Source: Acytostelium subglobosum LB1 (lineage: Eukaryota > Evosea > Eumycetozoa > Acytosteliales > Acytosteliaceae). Taken from it: 64,000 nucleotides of DNA. Shown piece by piece: positions 12,846-23,830 of the stretch. The notes beneath the pieces were generated by a model. That model ran no database searches and was not told the origin of the DNA. It worked only from the letters and a program-made list of their open reading frames with translations. The stretch covers positions 62,001 to 126,000 of the forward strand of contig NW_012236526.1 of NCBI RefSeq assembly GCF_000787575.1, given 5' to 3'. Numbering within the stretch: the first letter of the stretch is position 1; every line of letters begins with the position of its first letter. The position numbers and the translations under genes were made by a program.

Positions 12846-13038
12846 TTAATCACATATATATTAATTAATAACACAACCCCTCCTTCCATTATCATTATCA
12901 TTATATATCTTTGATTGATTGATTAAGTGAGTGGGATAATTCCAGTGGGGGTTTGGCCTACTTTGAGTCTTTTTGATCAAACACATTCACATCACATTCA
13001 ATCATTCATTTAAACAAAGAAAGAGAGATATATAGAGA

Positions 13039-14094
13039 ATGATCAATATTACAAAGGAATACTCAATAGACTATTTGTGCTACTCATTGGATGACAAGTA
13101 CATTGGTGCTGCAGCATCAAGTCTAACTGGTGCACTGTGGAATGGACAGGTCTCAATAGTAGACCAAGCTTCAAAGTCCACAACACCCAACTCTATCAAC
13201 TATAGTACACATCATGGTAACACTTGTATAAAGTGGTTGACCAATGACTCTATGATCGTCTCGTCAGACGATGCCAAGTTGACCCTCGTCAAACTAGACG
13301 ATATTGCCAAGACATTGATCGATTACACTGCAGCGCACTCTCAATCTCATTCTCAGCCGCACACTCAATCAGACACAACATCAACGACATCGACGACATC
13401 AACGACGTCAAAGCCAAAGCCACCTGTACAACCAAGGTCGACACCTTCAACAAACATACTAGAGTCATTGTTCACAAATGCACATGACAATATCATTAGT
13501 AGCATTGATGTGATGGGAGACTCAAAGGTGGTGTCGGCAAGCTGGGACCGTTCGATCAAACTATGGGATGTCAACGCGAGAACAATGCTCAATCAGTTCA
13601 ATCTACATTCATCGCCCGTACACTGCGTCGTGGCCAATGGACCACTCATTGCATCGTCATCGGGCAATAGAGTGGTGATTGCAGATACGCGCTCAAAGGA
13701 CCCGAGCACAGTGACTAATCACATGGTGTCCAATGGCATTGGATCACATTCAGTATGCTGGCGTAATGGCAATGTCGAGTTGCTATGCGCCGGAGACAAT
13801 GGTGATGTCTTCATATTGGACACGAGGAATATGGGTACAACAGAACCATCAAAGAGATACAAGGGTCATCATCAACTGATGATCAATCAGATCAAACTCA
13901 ATCCACACAATAGCAATCAATTCGCCACGGTCTCGGACGATGCCAGTCTCATCATCTTTGACAGCTCGAACGATACCATTGTCAAGAAAGTACAACAGAC
14001 ATCATGTATCCGTGCACTGGATTGGAACAAGTCAGAGGCCAACCAACTTGTAATTGGCACAGTTGGCAAGCAGATGTCAATCATCACAATCTAA
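13039..14094 (+). CDS. wdr77: WD40 protein WDR77/MEP50, methylosome subunit
   Basis: Likely partner of the arginine methyltransferase PRMT5. The single exon encodes 351 residues. The N-terminal ASSLTGALWNGQV matches the unusual first blade of MEP50 (ASSLSGR.WAGSL in human), and the order of WD repeats agrees: AHDNIISSIDVM...VVSASWDRSIKLWDV, then SSPVHCVVANGPLIASSSGNRVVIADTR, SVCWRNGNVELLCAGDNGDVFILDTR, INQIKLNPHNSNQFATVSDDASLIIFD, and a final IRALDWNKSEANQLVIGTVGKQ blade. An inserted Thr/Ser/Pro-rich loop (about residues 105-145) interrupts the early blades, typical of dictyostelid low-complexity insertions. A GGATAATTCC palindrome lies about 100 bp upstream. Confidence 0.85.
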   Translation: MINITKEYSIDYLCYSLDDKYIGAAASSLTGALWNGQVSIVDQASKSTTPNSINYSTHHGNTCIKWLTNDSMIVSSDDAKLTLVKLDDIAKTLIDYTAAHSQSHSQPHTQSDTTSTTSTTSTTSKPKPPVQPRSTPSTNILESLFTNAHDNIISSIDVMGDSKVVSASWDRSIKLWDVNARTMLNQFNLHSSPVHCVVANGPLIASSSGNRVVIADTRSKDPSTVTNHMVSNGIGSHSVCWRNGNVELLCAGDNGDVFILDTRNMGTTEPSKRYKGHHQLMINQIKLNPHNSNQFATVSDDASLIIFDSSNDTIVKKVQQTSCIRALDWNKSEANQLVIGTVGKQMSIITI

Positions 14095-14128
14095 ACAAAG
14101 TTTGGTTATTTGTTCCAAGGCTATCCTT

Positions 14129-16613
14129 TTATTTCCTTCCTTTCCTCTTTCCACCAGTCTGCTGTTGGTCCATTGATTGATTGATTGATTGGGTGAGTGA
14201 TTGATTGGAATAGTTCCAGTGTGAGTGAGTGGATGTTAGTCAAACTGGACTTTGGACCATGTTCCACGTGACTTGGACGTCTTACCTTTGATGGAATGAA
14301 TGATATCTCGAGGTCGCCAGAATCCTTGGTGACGACTGTGGCGTTCTTGAGTGGATTGATTCCTTTCTCCTCCTTGTCCACACGTACTGAGAATGGTGCA
14401 TTCTGCAGCAGTTTGGTGTTCTGTCCCTTCTTGTTTAGTGATGACACTGAATGACCTGCTCTAATCTCATACATGCTAACCTTCTTCTTTGGTCTCTTGG
14501 AGTCCACATCATCATCCTCTCCATCATCATAATCGACATCATTATCATCGCCGCCAATTCCATTTGAAGTTGGATATGCATCATCCTCGCCATCATCAAA
14601 GTCATCATCTTCGTCATCTTGGATAGCTGCAGCAGCTTTGCCGTTGGTTCCACGACCTTTGCCATTGGACACTGGTACATCTTGATCATCATCCTCGTCA
14701 TCAGAGTCCACCTCTTCAAAGTGCTCGGCGATGGCTGAGTCCAATCTTGCAAGCTTGCCACGTGGATTGAGACGCTTGAACTCTTCAGAATCCTCTTTGG
14801 CCTCAAAGTTGGGGTCAATAAACAATTTGGCGAAACGTGGATCGTGCAGTGCGTTGGCGCCAGCCTCCTTCTCCTTCTGTTTCTTCTCCTTGTCGTCCTC
14901 CGAATGTGTAAACTTGATGGCTTGCATTCTGTTGGCCATCTTGGCATTGACCTTGGGTGTCTCCCTCTTAACAGCAGTCTTTGCGGCGATTCTCGAGCCA
15001 GTCTGTTTCTTCATCTCCTGCTCTATCCTATTAGCCCTGTACTCTTGGTATTCGAATGGATTCTGTGCAGCCTTGATCTTGTTATACAACTTGATATGAA
15101 TAAAGAATCCATGCATATATGCTCGCAACAAGTTGGTACCAATCATCTTCTCAATGTCCAGTCTGTAGTGATTGATTGATTGATTGATGATTGATTGAGT
15201 GTGTTAGTGAGTGATGGGAATGATTCCATACGGGTGTCCCACGACTTACTTCTCGACCTCATCTCTTGTAATGAACTTGTAGTTCTCGTAGACTAGTTGC
15301 TTGTCCTCCTCCAACTCTTCGGTGAGGTTGTCGAGGAATGAGGACCACTTGGGTGCTGGTCCAAGCGAGGGCACGTAATAGGATTGTATCTTTTCGGTCT
15401 CGCCTGGCATGATTATCAGGCCGGTGCCATCGATGGACAGCACGTCGTTGATGGGACTCTTGGGCTCGAGCACCATGAACAGCTTGCCCGTGTCCTTGTC
15501 GAATGCCTTAAGGATCTTGGAGTCGGACGACATGAAGCGGGTGACGCCGGCGTACGTGTGGAAGTTGATCGAGTTGATGGGCAGCTGGTATTGGTGATGC
15601 TTGGTCATCACGGGGTTGGCCGCACGCATGTCGTACAGCATCACCACACCATTGGATGTGCCGAGGCCTAGCAGCAGGCCATCGGGGCCAAACTTGCCGG
15701 CGGATATCTCGACGTCATCCTGCTGGATGTTGTAGCCTGGGATGGACGATGCCACATTGAGCGCGGACACCTTTGTCCTCTGTCTTGGGTCCCAGCACTC
15801 GATGGCGCCATTCTCACCGCCAAACATCATCAGCTGATGCACGGGGTTCTGGGCCACGACGTTGACAGCTGGCAAATCGGTGACCAGTGGTGTCATGAAG
15901 CGTCCTTCCTCCAAGTTTAATCTGTAGACCTCGTTGCCGCCTGCGCCAATATACAAGTCGCATGATGGTCTATGATATGTAATGTCTCTTCCCAACTTTG
16001 GAATCCTAGTCTTAAAGTATGTTCCATACTTTGCATGGAACTCTATATATCTATCCTCTCTCAAGAACACTGGCTTTGAATAATCATCAGATAATACCTA
16101 TTTGATCATGAGTGAGAGTGATCGAACCAGTGATTGATTGATTGAATGATTTGTTGTGAAAAGGAATCATTCCAAAAGATTGATTGAGTGATTGTGAGCG
16201 AGAGATTGAGTGAAGGAATCATTCCAAATTATTGATTGATTGGTGGAGTACGAGTCAGTCCGTGAATCAACTTGATCAACTTGATCAACTAAACCTGAGT
16301 GATGGATGCTTACCTCGAATTGAACGATCTGTGAATCTAGTGTCCTGGTGACCTTTGATGAGAGTTGATTCAGCTCAAACACTTTGAGTTGAGGTGGGTA
16401 TATACCGGTGGCCATGAGGTACTGGCCATCGGGAGTGATCTTTACACGACGTGATGAAGTCTCGAATGCAAAGTCTTGTATCAACTCTATTCTCTGTCTA
16501 AACTCCTCATCCTTTCTCAATTGATCACGTTTCTTTTCTGATAACCATTCAGGTAGTGATTTACCTGCTGATACATTATATATCTTTACACCATTCGTTG
16601 TTAAAAGATTCAT
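14129..16613 (-). CDS. nol10: NOL10/Enp2, nucleolar SSU processome WD40 protein
   Basis: Ribosome biogenesis factor of the small-subunit processome. Exons 16613-16314, 16097-15250, 15162-14286 and 14158-14129 give 684 residues, close to human NOL10 (about 690). Family marks are the N-terminal VKIYNVSAGKSLPEWLSEKK, the junction QFE/VLSDDYSKPVFL, DRYIEFHAKYGTYFKTRIPK.GRD, LRAYMHGFFI.I.LYNK, and DPRFAKLFIDPNF...D.EEFKRLNP. The middle is a beta-propeller; the C-terminal part is acidic and basic low complexity (DDEDDDFDD and similar), ending in a very short fourth exon coding TGGKRKGRK, a basic nucleolar-type tail. The start at 16613 fits the conserved N-terminus; an upstream in-frame ATG would only add leader sequence. 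It is transcribed away from KRI1. Introns 1, 2 and 3 all carry the recurrent palindromic element. Confidence 0.9.
14206..14218 (-). repeat. Intronic TGGAAYNATTCCA element
   Basis: Sense strand TGGAACTATTCCA in NOL10 intron 3; its CACTCACA...CAATCAATCACTCA context resembles the copy in the GT14 gene. Confidence 0.7.
15216..15228 (-). repeat. Intronic palindromic element
   Basis: Sense strand TGGAATCATTCCC in NOL10 intron 2, followed by CACTCACTAAC. Confidence 0.65.
16163..16225 (-). repeat. Two intronic palindromic elements
   Basis: Two copies of TGGAATGATTCCT (sense strand), cores at 16163-16173 and 16215-16225, 52 bp apart in the unusually long (216-nt) NOL10 intron 1. Confidence 0.7.
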
Positions 16614-16851
16614 TCTTTCTCTATATCTATATTTATATAAGTATATATTACTTGTTGTTTGTAAATGAATGAGTTGTTTGTGTGAGATCAAGACGACTCG
16701 GTCGTTCTTTTGACAAATTTGTTAATTTATCGAATTTTGAGTGTTTTGTCACAAAGACGAGCGAGACCATCCCTCGAGCCCTCATTTCACCTTAACTTCT
16801 TCTTGTTATAATATCTCTTGAACATATACACAAACATATATTAGACATAAA
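16614..16851. promoter_or_regulatory. Shared divergent promoter of NOL10 and KRI1
   Basis: 238 bp separate the start codons of two ribosome-assembly genes transcribed in opposite directions. AT-rich edges (TATA-like TATATTTATATAAGTATATA on the NOL10 side) flank a core of mixed composition with ACTCGGTCGTTC, TCGAATTTTGAG and GACGAGCGAGACC. No established factor site is claimed; the arrangement would allow co-ordinate expression. Confidence 0.55.
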
Positions 16852-18993
16852 ATGCCAAAGAATAAGAAGATTGAAGAATCATCATCAGATTCAGAGGATG
16901 AAAAGAACATTGAACAATCAAGTGTATCATCATCTGAATCAGAGGCAGAGTCTGACGATGATAAAGTGATGAAGAAGACTACAACAACATCATCAAAAAG
17001 TGATAGTGACTCAGATTCATCATCACCATCATCAGAGTCAGAGTCATCAGAGTCAGAGTCAGAGGAAGATGTAAAGAAGTCAACAACAACTACAACTACA
17101 ACAAAAACAACAACAACATCAACAAAACCAAAGAATAGAACAATTGAGGACGATGAGGATGATAGTGATGAGAGTGATGACGATGATAATGCAATGATGG
17201 ATTCAAGATCATGGAATGATGACTTCCTTAGATTGTTGCCAATGTTGAGCAATAAGGATAAGTCATTGTATGATAAGGACTTGAGGTTCTTTAGTGAGGA
17301 GCAGAGACAGAAGGACTTGGAGAGTTTGAAGCAATCATCGTTGGCCAAGAACAAAGACAAAAAGAAGGAGATCACACTTAGACAGATTGAGAAGGATAAG
17401 ATCTTGGCTTCAATGGACAAGGATCAGTATGAGGGCAGTGATGACGACCAGGAGGACGACGACGAGGATGACGAGGACATGCCCGCACGTCCACAATCAT
17501 TCGACGATATGCCTTATGTCAAGCAACAAGAGCATCTAAAGAATGCATTCAAGATGGCCATGGCCGATGATGACGAGAACGATGGTGACAACGCCGATCA
17601 GGACAGCGACGAGGAAGATGATGGCGAGTTGCTCAAGAAGAGAAAGAGGACCGAGGAGGAGGAGGAGCGCGAGAATGAGGAGTTTGAGGAGTTCAAGAAG
17701 CGTGTCACTTTGAACAAGGATGAGGACAGCGCACTGGCAATCGAGGACTACTGGAAGTCAAAAAAGATCGACAACGAGGACGAGAAGTTCCTGCGCGACT
17801 ACATCGTTGGCCAGAAGTGGATGTCCGACTCAACCAAGCTGCCCACGTACGAGGAGATCATCGACGAGATCGACCGCGACCGCGAGGACCTCGACCGTCA
17901 GGACAACTTTGAGCACTCATTCAACTTTAGATTCGAAGAGCCAGGCTCCAGCGTGCTGATCACCAACCCGCGTAACCCGGGCGACTCTATCCGTCGCAAG
18001 GAGTCCAAGCGCAAGGCCAAACGCGATCGCAAGAAAGAGAGAAAGGAGGAGGAGCGCGAGAAGCAGGAGGCCGTACTGAAGCGTCTAAAGAACGAGAAGA
18101 AGAAGGAGATCCTCGAGAAGGTCAAGGAGATCCATGGCATCACAGGCAGCACAGCACTGGACATGGACCCAGAGAGCATCAGGAGCATGGATCCAGAGAT
18201 CATGATCAAGGAGTTGGTGGAGAGCAAGTCAAAGAAGCGTCAGAAGCACGAGCAGGCTGAGCAGGATAATGAAGAGGGTGCTGGTGACTATGAAGGCGAG
18301 GAAGGAGATGGACAGATGGCACTCGATGACTACATGGACTCTGGTTATTTCGACGAAGACGACGATGGAGAGGAATGGTCCGAAGAGCGACTGCTCAAGG
18401 AAAAGAAAGAGTTGGAGGCAATGTTGGACAACTATTATGGTGTCGATTATCAAGATATTGTAAGTCATCATTCATGGAGCTTGCACCAATCAATCATATT
18501 CTAACATGTTCCATAATCCTTTAGATTGATGGCGATACACCAGTCCGATTCAAGTACGTCAATGTCGACTCCAATGATTACGGCCTGTCCCTGGACGACA
18601 TTCTGTCCAAGGATGACAATGAGCTGGAAAAGGTTGCTCCACTACATAAGCTAGCACCGTAAGTCTTCTGTCCTCATCCACACTCAATCAATCACACTGT
18701 AAACTAACTTAACATATCGTAGATATTACAATGAGGCAATGCAATATCAGAAGAGACAAGTCAAGAAGAACACCAACAGTAAATACCAGACATGGTCGAA
18801 TAAGACATTTACTTTGAAGGGTACCAATAGACCATTATTCCGTAAGCCAGCTGCTGTCAAGAAGGTTGCCACTGGTGCACCATCAACAACATCATCAGCC
18901 ACCTCACCATCAGCAGCAGCAGCAACAGAATCAGCATTCCAACTGGACAAGAAGAAGAGGAAGAGCAAGAACAAGAATATACTCAAGCAGTAA
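16852..18993 (+). CDS. kri1: KRI1 ribosome biogenesis protein
   Basis: Nucleolar protein acting with KRR1 in small-subunit assembly. Exons 16852-18459, 18525-18658 and 18723-18993 give 670 residues. The N-terminal third is acidic low complexity (Ser/Asp/Glu runs, with a Lys/Thr patch). The conserved Kri1 core follows: FLRDYIVGQKW, then NFEHSFNFRFEEPGSS, and the basic RRKESKRKAKRDRKKERK...RLKNEKKKEI stretch. The Kri1 C-terminal block spans the small exons 2 and 3 (VRFKYVNVDSNDYGLSLDDILSKDD and YYNEAMQYQKR, TWSNKTF). It ends in a Lys-rich nucleolar tail. The start is the first ATG. It faces NOL10 across the shared promoter. Confidence 0.9.
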
Positions 18994-19069
18994 ACACATC
19001 CCATCAACTTGTCGATTCCCTACGATATATTGATTGATTGTGATTATTATTATTTAATTATTATGTTAT

Positions 19070-20397
19070 TTAAACCTTCATTTCGGCCAACTTGGTTGTG
19101 AGGGCTTCTTGTTCTCTGTCCTTCTTGGCCTGTGCGAGTTGATCCTCGTACTCTTCCAGTGAGATGAGATTGTGGTCTTCGGTGTGGTTCTCTCCCTTGC
19201 CGTCGTCGACGCAGTCTTGGCAGACGACCTTGCCACACTCGACACAGTACAGCTCGGGCAGGTTGTCCATGCACCACTGACAGTCAGAGATCTCCTCGAC
19301 TGCATCGTGCACCTTGTGTGCCGACTCGATACGCTTCTTGAGCTTCAGGTCGTATTGCTCCTTGCGGATGGCCTCCAGGTCGTACTTGCTAATGTCGTAG
19401 TTGGCGGTGGTGTCCAGGATCTCGTCGAAGTGCTTCTCGGTCAGGGTCGTGGCGACGCCCGTGTCCAAGCGCAGCAGACCAAAGATCATATTGGGATTGG
19501 TGGTGGCGAGAACCAGGTCAGAGAGCGCGCCAAACAATGCCAGACCAAAGCGCAAGAGGTAGTCGCGTCCGCCCTCAAAGAACTGGTCGTAGAAGCGGAA
19601 CAGCTGTCTGAATGGCAGACAGTGCACGCACAGACCAAGGAACCAACGTTGACAGAATGTGGCTGGATCAATGAGATTGGCAGCCAGGTGTGCCTTGATC
19701 TTTGGATGGAAGTCGCCCAACAAATGATAGAATGTGAAGGCCTCTGTTCCAAAGTTGATTGCCTCATGCTTCCAGTATCCTGGCAACAGTGCGTTGATCT
19801 TTATCAACACTGCAATCGCTTGGTGCTCCTCCATTCCCAACATGAGGAAACTTGTGACGAATGACATTCCTTGTTGATAGTCTCCAAATCTTGTATAGTT
19901 AAGTTGATTGATTGATTGATTGATTGGTTCGTTCGTTCGTTGTGGTTGGTTTGGGTTGTTTGTGATGTTGGTAAGTGAGTGATACTACTGCGGCCTTCTC
20001 CTCGTCTTCATCCATCTCATCCATCTTCTACATACTGCTTGTTCAAGTATGTCAATATTCTGACGAGTCTCTTCTTGCTCTCGTCGTTTTCGAAAGTTCT
20101 CTCAGCGTCGAGAACGAATATTCTCTGTGGCTCCTCAGTGCCATAATCAATTGGCTTTAGTTCCTCGTCGATGATGTTCAACTGTTTTCTCCAGTTTGCC
20201 ATGCGTTCAATGATCTGTTCAGACATGTCGTTTGTATTGTATTACATTACTTTAGTTAGTTTGTTGTGTTCTTGTCATTGCAATAGTAATCATTCATTCA
20301 TTACCTTGTCAACTCCCTCCTCCTTGATGAATCCACGATCCATTTTTAATAGAGGTTGCTTGAATTCGTCCTCCCAGAATGTAGGTTGTCTCAACAT
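19070..20397 (-). CDS. TBC domain Rab-GAP with B-box-like zinc finger
   Basis: Probable GTPase-activating protein for Rab GTPases. Exons 20397-20305, 20214-20036 and 19889-19070 give 363 residues. The TBC domain is assembled across exons 2 and 3: IFVLDAERTF.ND (arginine-finger motif; usual form IxxDxxRT), KRLVRILTYLNKQ, then the glutamine-finger motif DYQQGMSFVTSFL, followed by EAFTFYHLL and RDYLLRFGLALF. Residues about 290-330 hold a compact Cys/His cluster (CQWC, LYCVECGKVVCQDC, H...H) spaced like a B-box. The C-terminus is a charged helix. Both catalytic fingers are present, so activity is expected. Exon 1 is short and starts at the first ATG of the frame, near the upstream intergenic boundary. 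The exon 1/2 acceptor (GAACAG) is my best choice and not certain. Confidence 0.8.
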
Positions 20398-20741
20398 GTT
20401 TGATTGATTGATACAATTGTTATATATTGTTATAAATGTTATAAATAGTTGTTTGTTTGAATGAATGAATGAATGAATTGACAATCGTGTTGGGGGTTTG
20501 TCTTGAAGGACTTTGAAAAAAAGAGAGAAAATGCTCCAAACTAAACAAGTTGTGCTGACTCAGAAACACGAAGAGTTGTGTGGCAACAACCTCGTAAACA
20601 AAAAAATGCTCCCCATGGTGTGAATGGATGTTGGATGTTGGATGGATGGGAGTCCGCCAATCGACTGGAAGGACTGACTATCTTGACCAACCTGTGCAGG
20701 TGATCACTATATATTTATATATTAGACAGTGGATCAATCAA
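20398..20741. other. Intergenic region
   Basis: 344 bp between the 5' end of the TBC gene and the 3' end of the PIAS gene, so it holds the TBC promoter and PIAS terminator. It contains AATGAATGAATG repeats, A-rich runs and ATGTTGGATGTTGGATGGATGG. Nothing else seen. Confidence 0.5.
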
Positions 20742-23420
20742 TCAATCATCATCACTAATGACTATACAATCGTCGTCGAATTGATTGCCAAAGGAGCTGT
20801 TGTAAGATGTGGGCATGGAATGGTTCGTTGAAGAGTTTGTGAATGTTGATGTTGATGTAGTTGTTGTCGTTGTTGGAGTCGTGGTCGTTGATGATGAAAG
20901 TGATTGTTCTGTTGTTGTTGTATTATTATTATTATTATTGTTGTTGTTGTTGTTGTTGTTGAAAGAGGGATCTTGTGAAATGTCCATATCGTCTGGACTG
21001 CCACAATTGCTATTAACACTGATATTGCCGCCACTGTTGTTTAGTGTCTGTTGTTGTAGTAGTTGTTGTTGTTCTGATTGTTGTCCGTTGTCTGCTGCCA
21101 CTACTCCAGCATCTGTTGTAGTCGTTGTCGTTATATCTCCCTCCATCGAATCGTCTATCTCGGGCGAGCCCGATCTCTCCAAGGACTCTGCATCCTCTTC
21201 CTCATCCTCTTCTTCGTCGTCATTGTCATTGTCATTGTCCTCGTCTTCTTCTTCATCATCGTCTTGAAAGAATCCACCTCCATCGTCTTCATCCGCTTCA
21301 ACTTCCTCCACCAGTACAGCTGGATTGTTGGCGTCATTCGAGTTGAAGTCAAAGTCATATTCGTTGCTTGACTCCTCGACGAGAGGTGGCGTCGGTGAGA
21401 GCATAGAGTCCACGTCAAAGATGTCGATGGTCGTGGTGGCCGACGACGAGTTGTTCTCCTTTGTCCTGCTGCCTCCGCTTCCATCGTCGTCCTTTGGCTC
21501 TGGCTTGACCGTTGACCTTATCGTTCTTCTTTGCCCATGTGCCATCGGGTTGAACAGTGATATTATAACAGTCCTCTGGTATCTCTGTCAATATCTTCTC
21601 TGTGAACTTATCAATAACCAGTCTCTCTGGAGGGCCTGCCCTATGGCATATCGGGCAGTTCCAGAACTGTTGTTGGAATGAAAACTGGATATAATACTTT
21701 GATTGATTGGATATTAGTTGATTGAGCGCGAACCATGATGATGATGATGGACCATGAACATACATTTAGATCGAAACATTGAAGATGTGTACATGATGCT
21801 GTCTTGGCTGGTTGGGAGATTCGTACAAAGCTGAGTGGACATCGAACGGTCATGTCATAGCATAGCTCCTCAATATCATTATCCTTGTTGGCATTCAGTG
21901 ATTTCAGTTCTGTCTTTACCATCCTCTCAACAATCTAGATAGTTGTGGGCGCGCAAGGTATGATCAGTTAGTTGATCATTAGTAATGACCAATATGATGT
22001 TGTGAAACATAACACATACCTTCTCCATGGGCACCTTCTTCACAAGTTGTACAATGAGTAAGCCATCGACTCGAGTGTTTGTCTGGAAGATGATCTTGTT
22101 CTTCTCCTTGACGAATGGTGTAATGTCTATTGGCTTGGGGATGATGTTGGCAATGCATCCAGATGGGTTCCTGATTTTGATTGGCTGTTTGATTGAGTGG
22201 ACTATGTCAGCATAGTTGTTGCCCTCCCATTGCACTTGTGATCACTTACCAATTGTACATTGACTCCATTGATGAACAACCTCATGTCGTGACTGTAGAG
22301 CATGTTGACAGAGTTGTTCAACAGTCTGATGTGGATGAGGTATTCGTCGCTCAATGGGTCGGTGGGCTTCAAGGTGATCTTGCTGTGTGAGTCCGTGTCG
22401 ATTTCAAAGTCGCGCTGTCCCGTCGAGCCCTTGGTGATCCAACACTCGGCAAACAACTTGATCGACTCGTACAGCAGTGATTGGCCATTCGATACGATTG
22501 TCCAGTCGATCTTTTGTTGCTGGGCATTGTTGTAAATGTTGTTGGGGTTGCTGATGGCCGAGCCGGTCTTCTTTGCAGGGGAGGTCGGCGCTCCAGTTGT
22601 CTTCCTTAATGTCTGTATTGTTGGGCGCGGCGGATGTTGTGCCAGATGCTGCCCCAAAGTTGGCGCAGGCTTTGGTGCAGTTTTCTGCGGGAATGTAGGA
22701 GGCTGAACGATGTGCGATGGGAACCCAGGTTGGCTCTGCGCTGTTGAGGCGAATGTCGGAGCAGTGGCTGGTGGCTTTGTTGCGTGTTGTATTGGTGTCC
22801 GTAGAGGATTGTTGTTCAAGCCAAATGCGCCAAATGGATTGCCAGCGACGCCACCACCGCCACCAAAGATCGCTGGTATAGATGTTGTTGTCGACGATGT
22901 TGTCGATGATGATGCAGTGTTCTGCTGCTGTTGCTGCTGCCCTGATGATGTCGACGATAATGCTTGCTGCTGTTGTTGTAAACCTGGGAAATGAAATGAT
23001 GCAGGCTGTAGAACTGTACTGAGTATTGGAGGTGCAGTATTTGCCAACAATACACCGGTGGCTTGCCAGCCTGTACCAGCTCTGAATGGACCAGGTACAT
23101 AAAATGCTCTGAACACCTTCTCCACCAGATCCGGCTTATTACCCGTCATTGATATCGAAGTGTCCACATTATACTTTAAATACTTTAATATCTTCTTCAA
23201 CTGTTCAACATGTAATCTCCTGAGTGAATCGCGGCTTCATTGATTGTTTGATTGATTGATTGATTAGTTGGTTGATTGATTGATTGATTAAAGTATGAAT
23301 GGATGATGATGATCATCCAAATACATACTCTCTGATCTTCTCTTTAAACTCTGTTGAGCTCATAATCAGACTGCCTCTGATCTTGTCCAGATGTTCTTCG
23401 GCGACTAGCATAGACGACAT
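20742..23420 (-). CDS. PIAS/Siz-type SUMO E3 ligase
   Basis: SUMO ligase acting in the nucleus. Exons 23420-23329, 23219-22250, 22184-22020, 21934-21764 and 21696-20742. Domains in order: SAP helix pair (about residues 20-70, LHVEQLKKILKYL), Pro/Gln-rich linker, PINIT domain (about 240-410, with MRLFINGVNVQLP across a splice and PKPIDITPFVKEKN), and SP-RING (about 437-490: RCPLSF.RI, CTHLQCFDL, FWNCPICHR, ERLVIDKF). The long acidic Asn/Thr-rich tail ends in CIVISDDD, a textbook SUMO-interacting motif. The tail lies one frame away from the SP-RING: the chain is one base too long, with the slip between about 21500 and 21530, where the frame must pass from DGTWAKKNDK into TVKPEPKDDD. Because the tail has the expected C-terminal motif, I take the slip as a sequence error. 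With it, about 783 residues. Confidence 0.82.
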
Positions 23421-23830
23421 TTTTATATCATGTGCTTTCTCCTTATATATATATTATTGTTCCTCTTTACTATATATACAATAAATAAGCACTACTGTCT
23501 GTCTCTCTATCTCTATCTATGTTACTCAACAAACAAACTAAGTTCTCAAAGTCATAATGGGCTAGACCTCATTTTGAAAGTGCGCCCTTTGTTCCCTGAC
23601 ACACTAACCGCAAACTTTCATTCACACTCAAGTTCTAGAAAGTGCTCATTCACACACTTTCATTGAGTTCCAATCACATCGAATCTTTGAATGGATAGAT
23701 AATCAAAAGGTTCACCGTCATTCACTCCAACAACAATTCAATTGAATTGCATTGATTGCAATCAATCTAACAATCAATATTGTTTATATTAGATATATAT
23801 ACATTAGTAACAATATATATAAGTATAAGT
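23421..23830. promoter_or_regulatory. Divergent promoter of PIAS and crystallin-like genes
   Basis: 410-bp head-to-head spacer. Contains TTTTGAAAGTGCG at 23572-23584, a motif similar to sequences upstream of two other genes in the window (31890, 35819), and CA/TC-rich segments near 23610-23660. Motif significance is unproven. Confidence 0.4.

Noticed and set aside
14121-14285. Extension of the NOL10 third exon to 14121
   Set aside because: Reading through gives unrelated VRRPSHVEHG... sequence; splicing to 14158 yields a basic nucleolar tail and a clean stop.
20809-21681. Long plus-strand frames opposite the PIAS tail
   Set aside because: Poly-Val/Ser/Leu antisense of GTT/GAC repeats; the minus strand carries the real domains.
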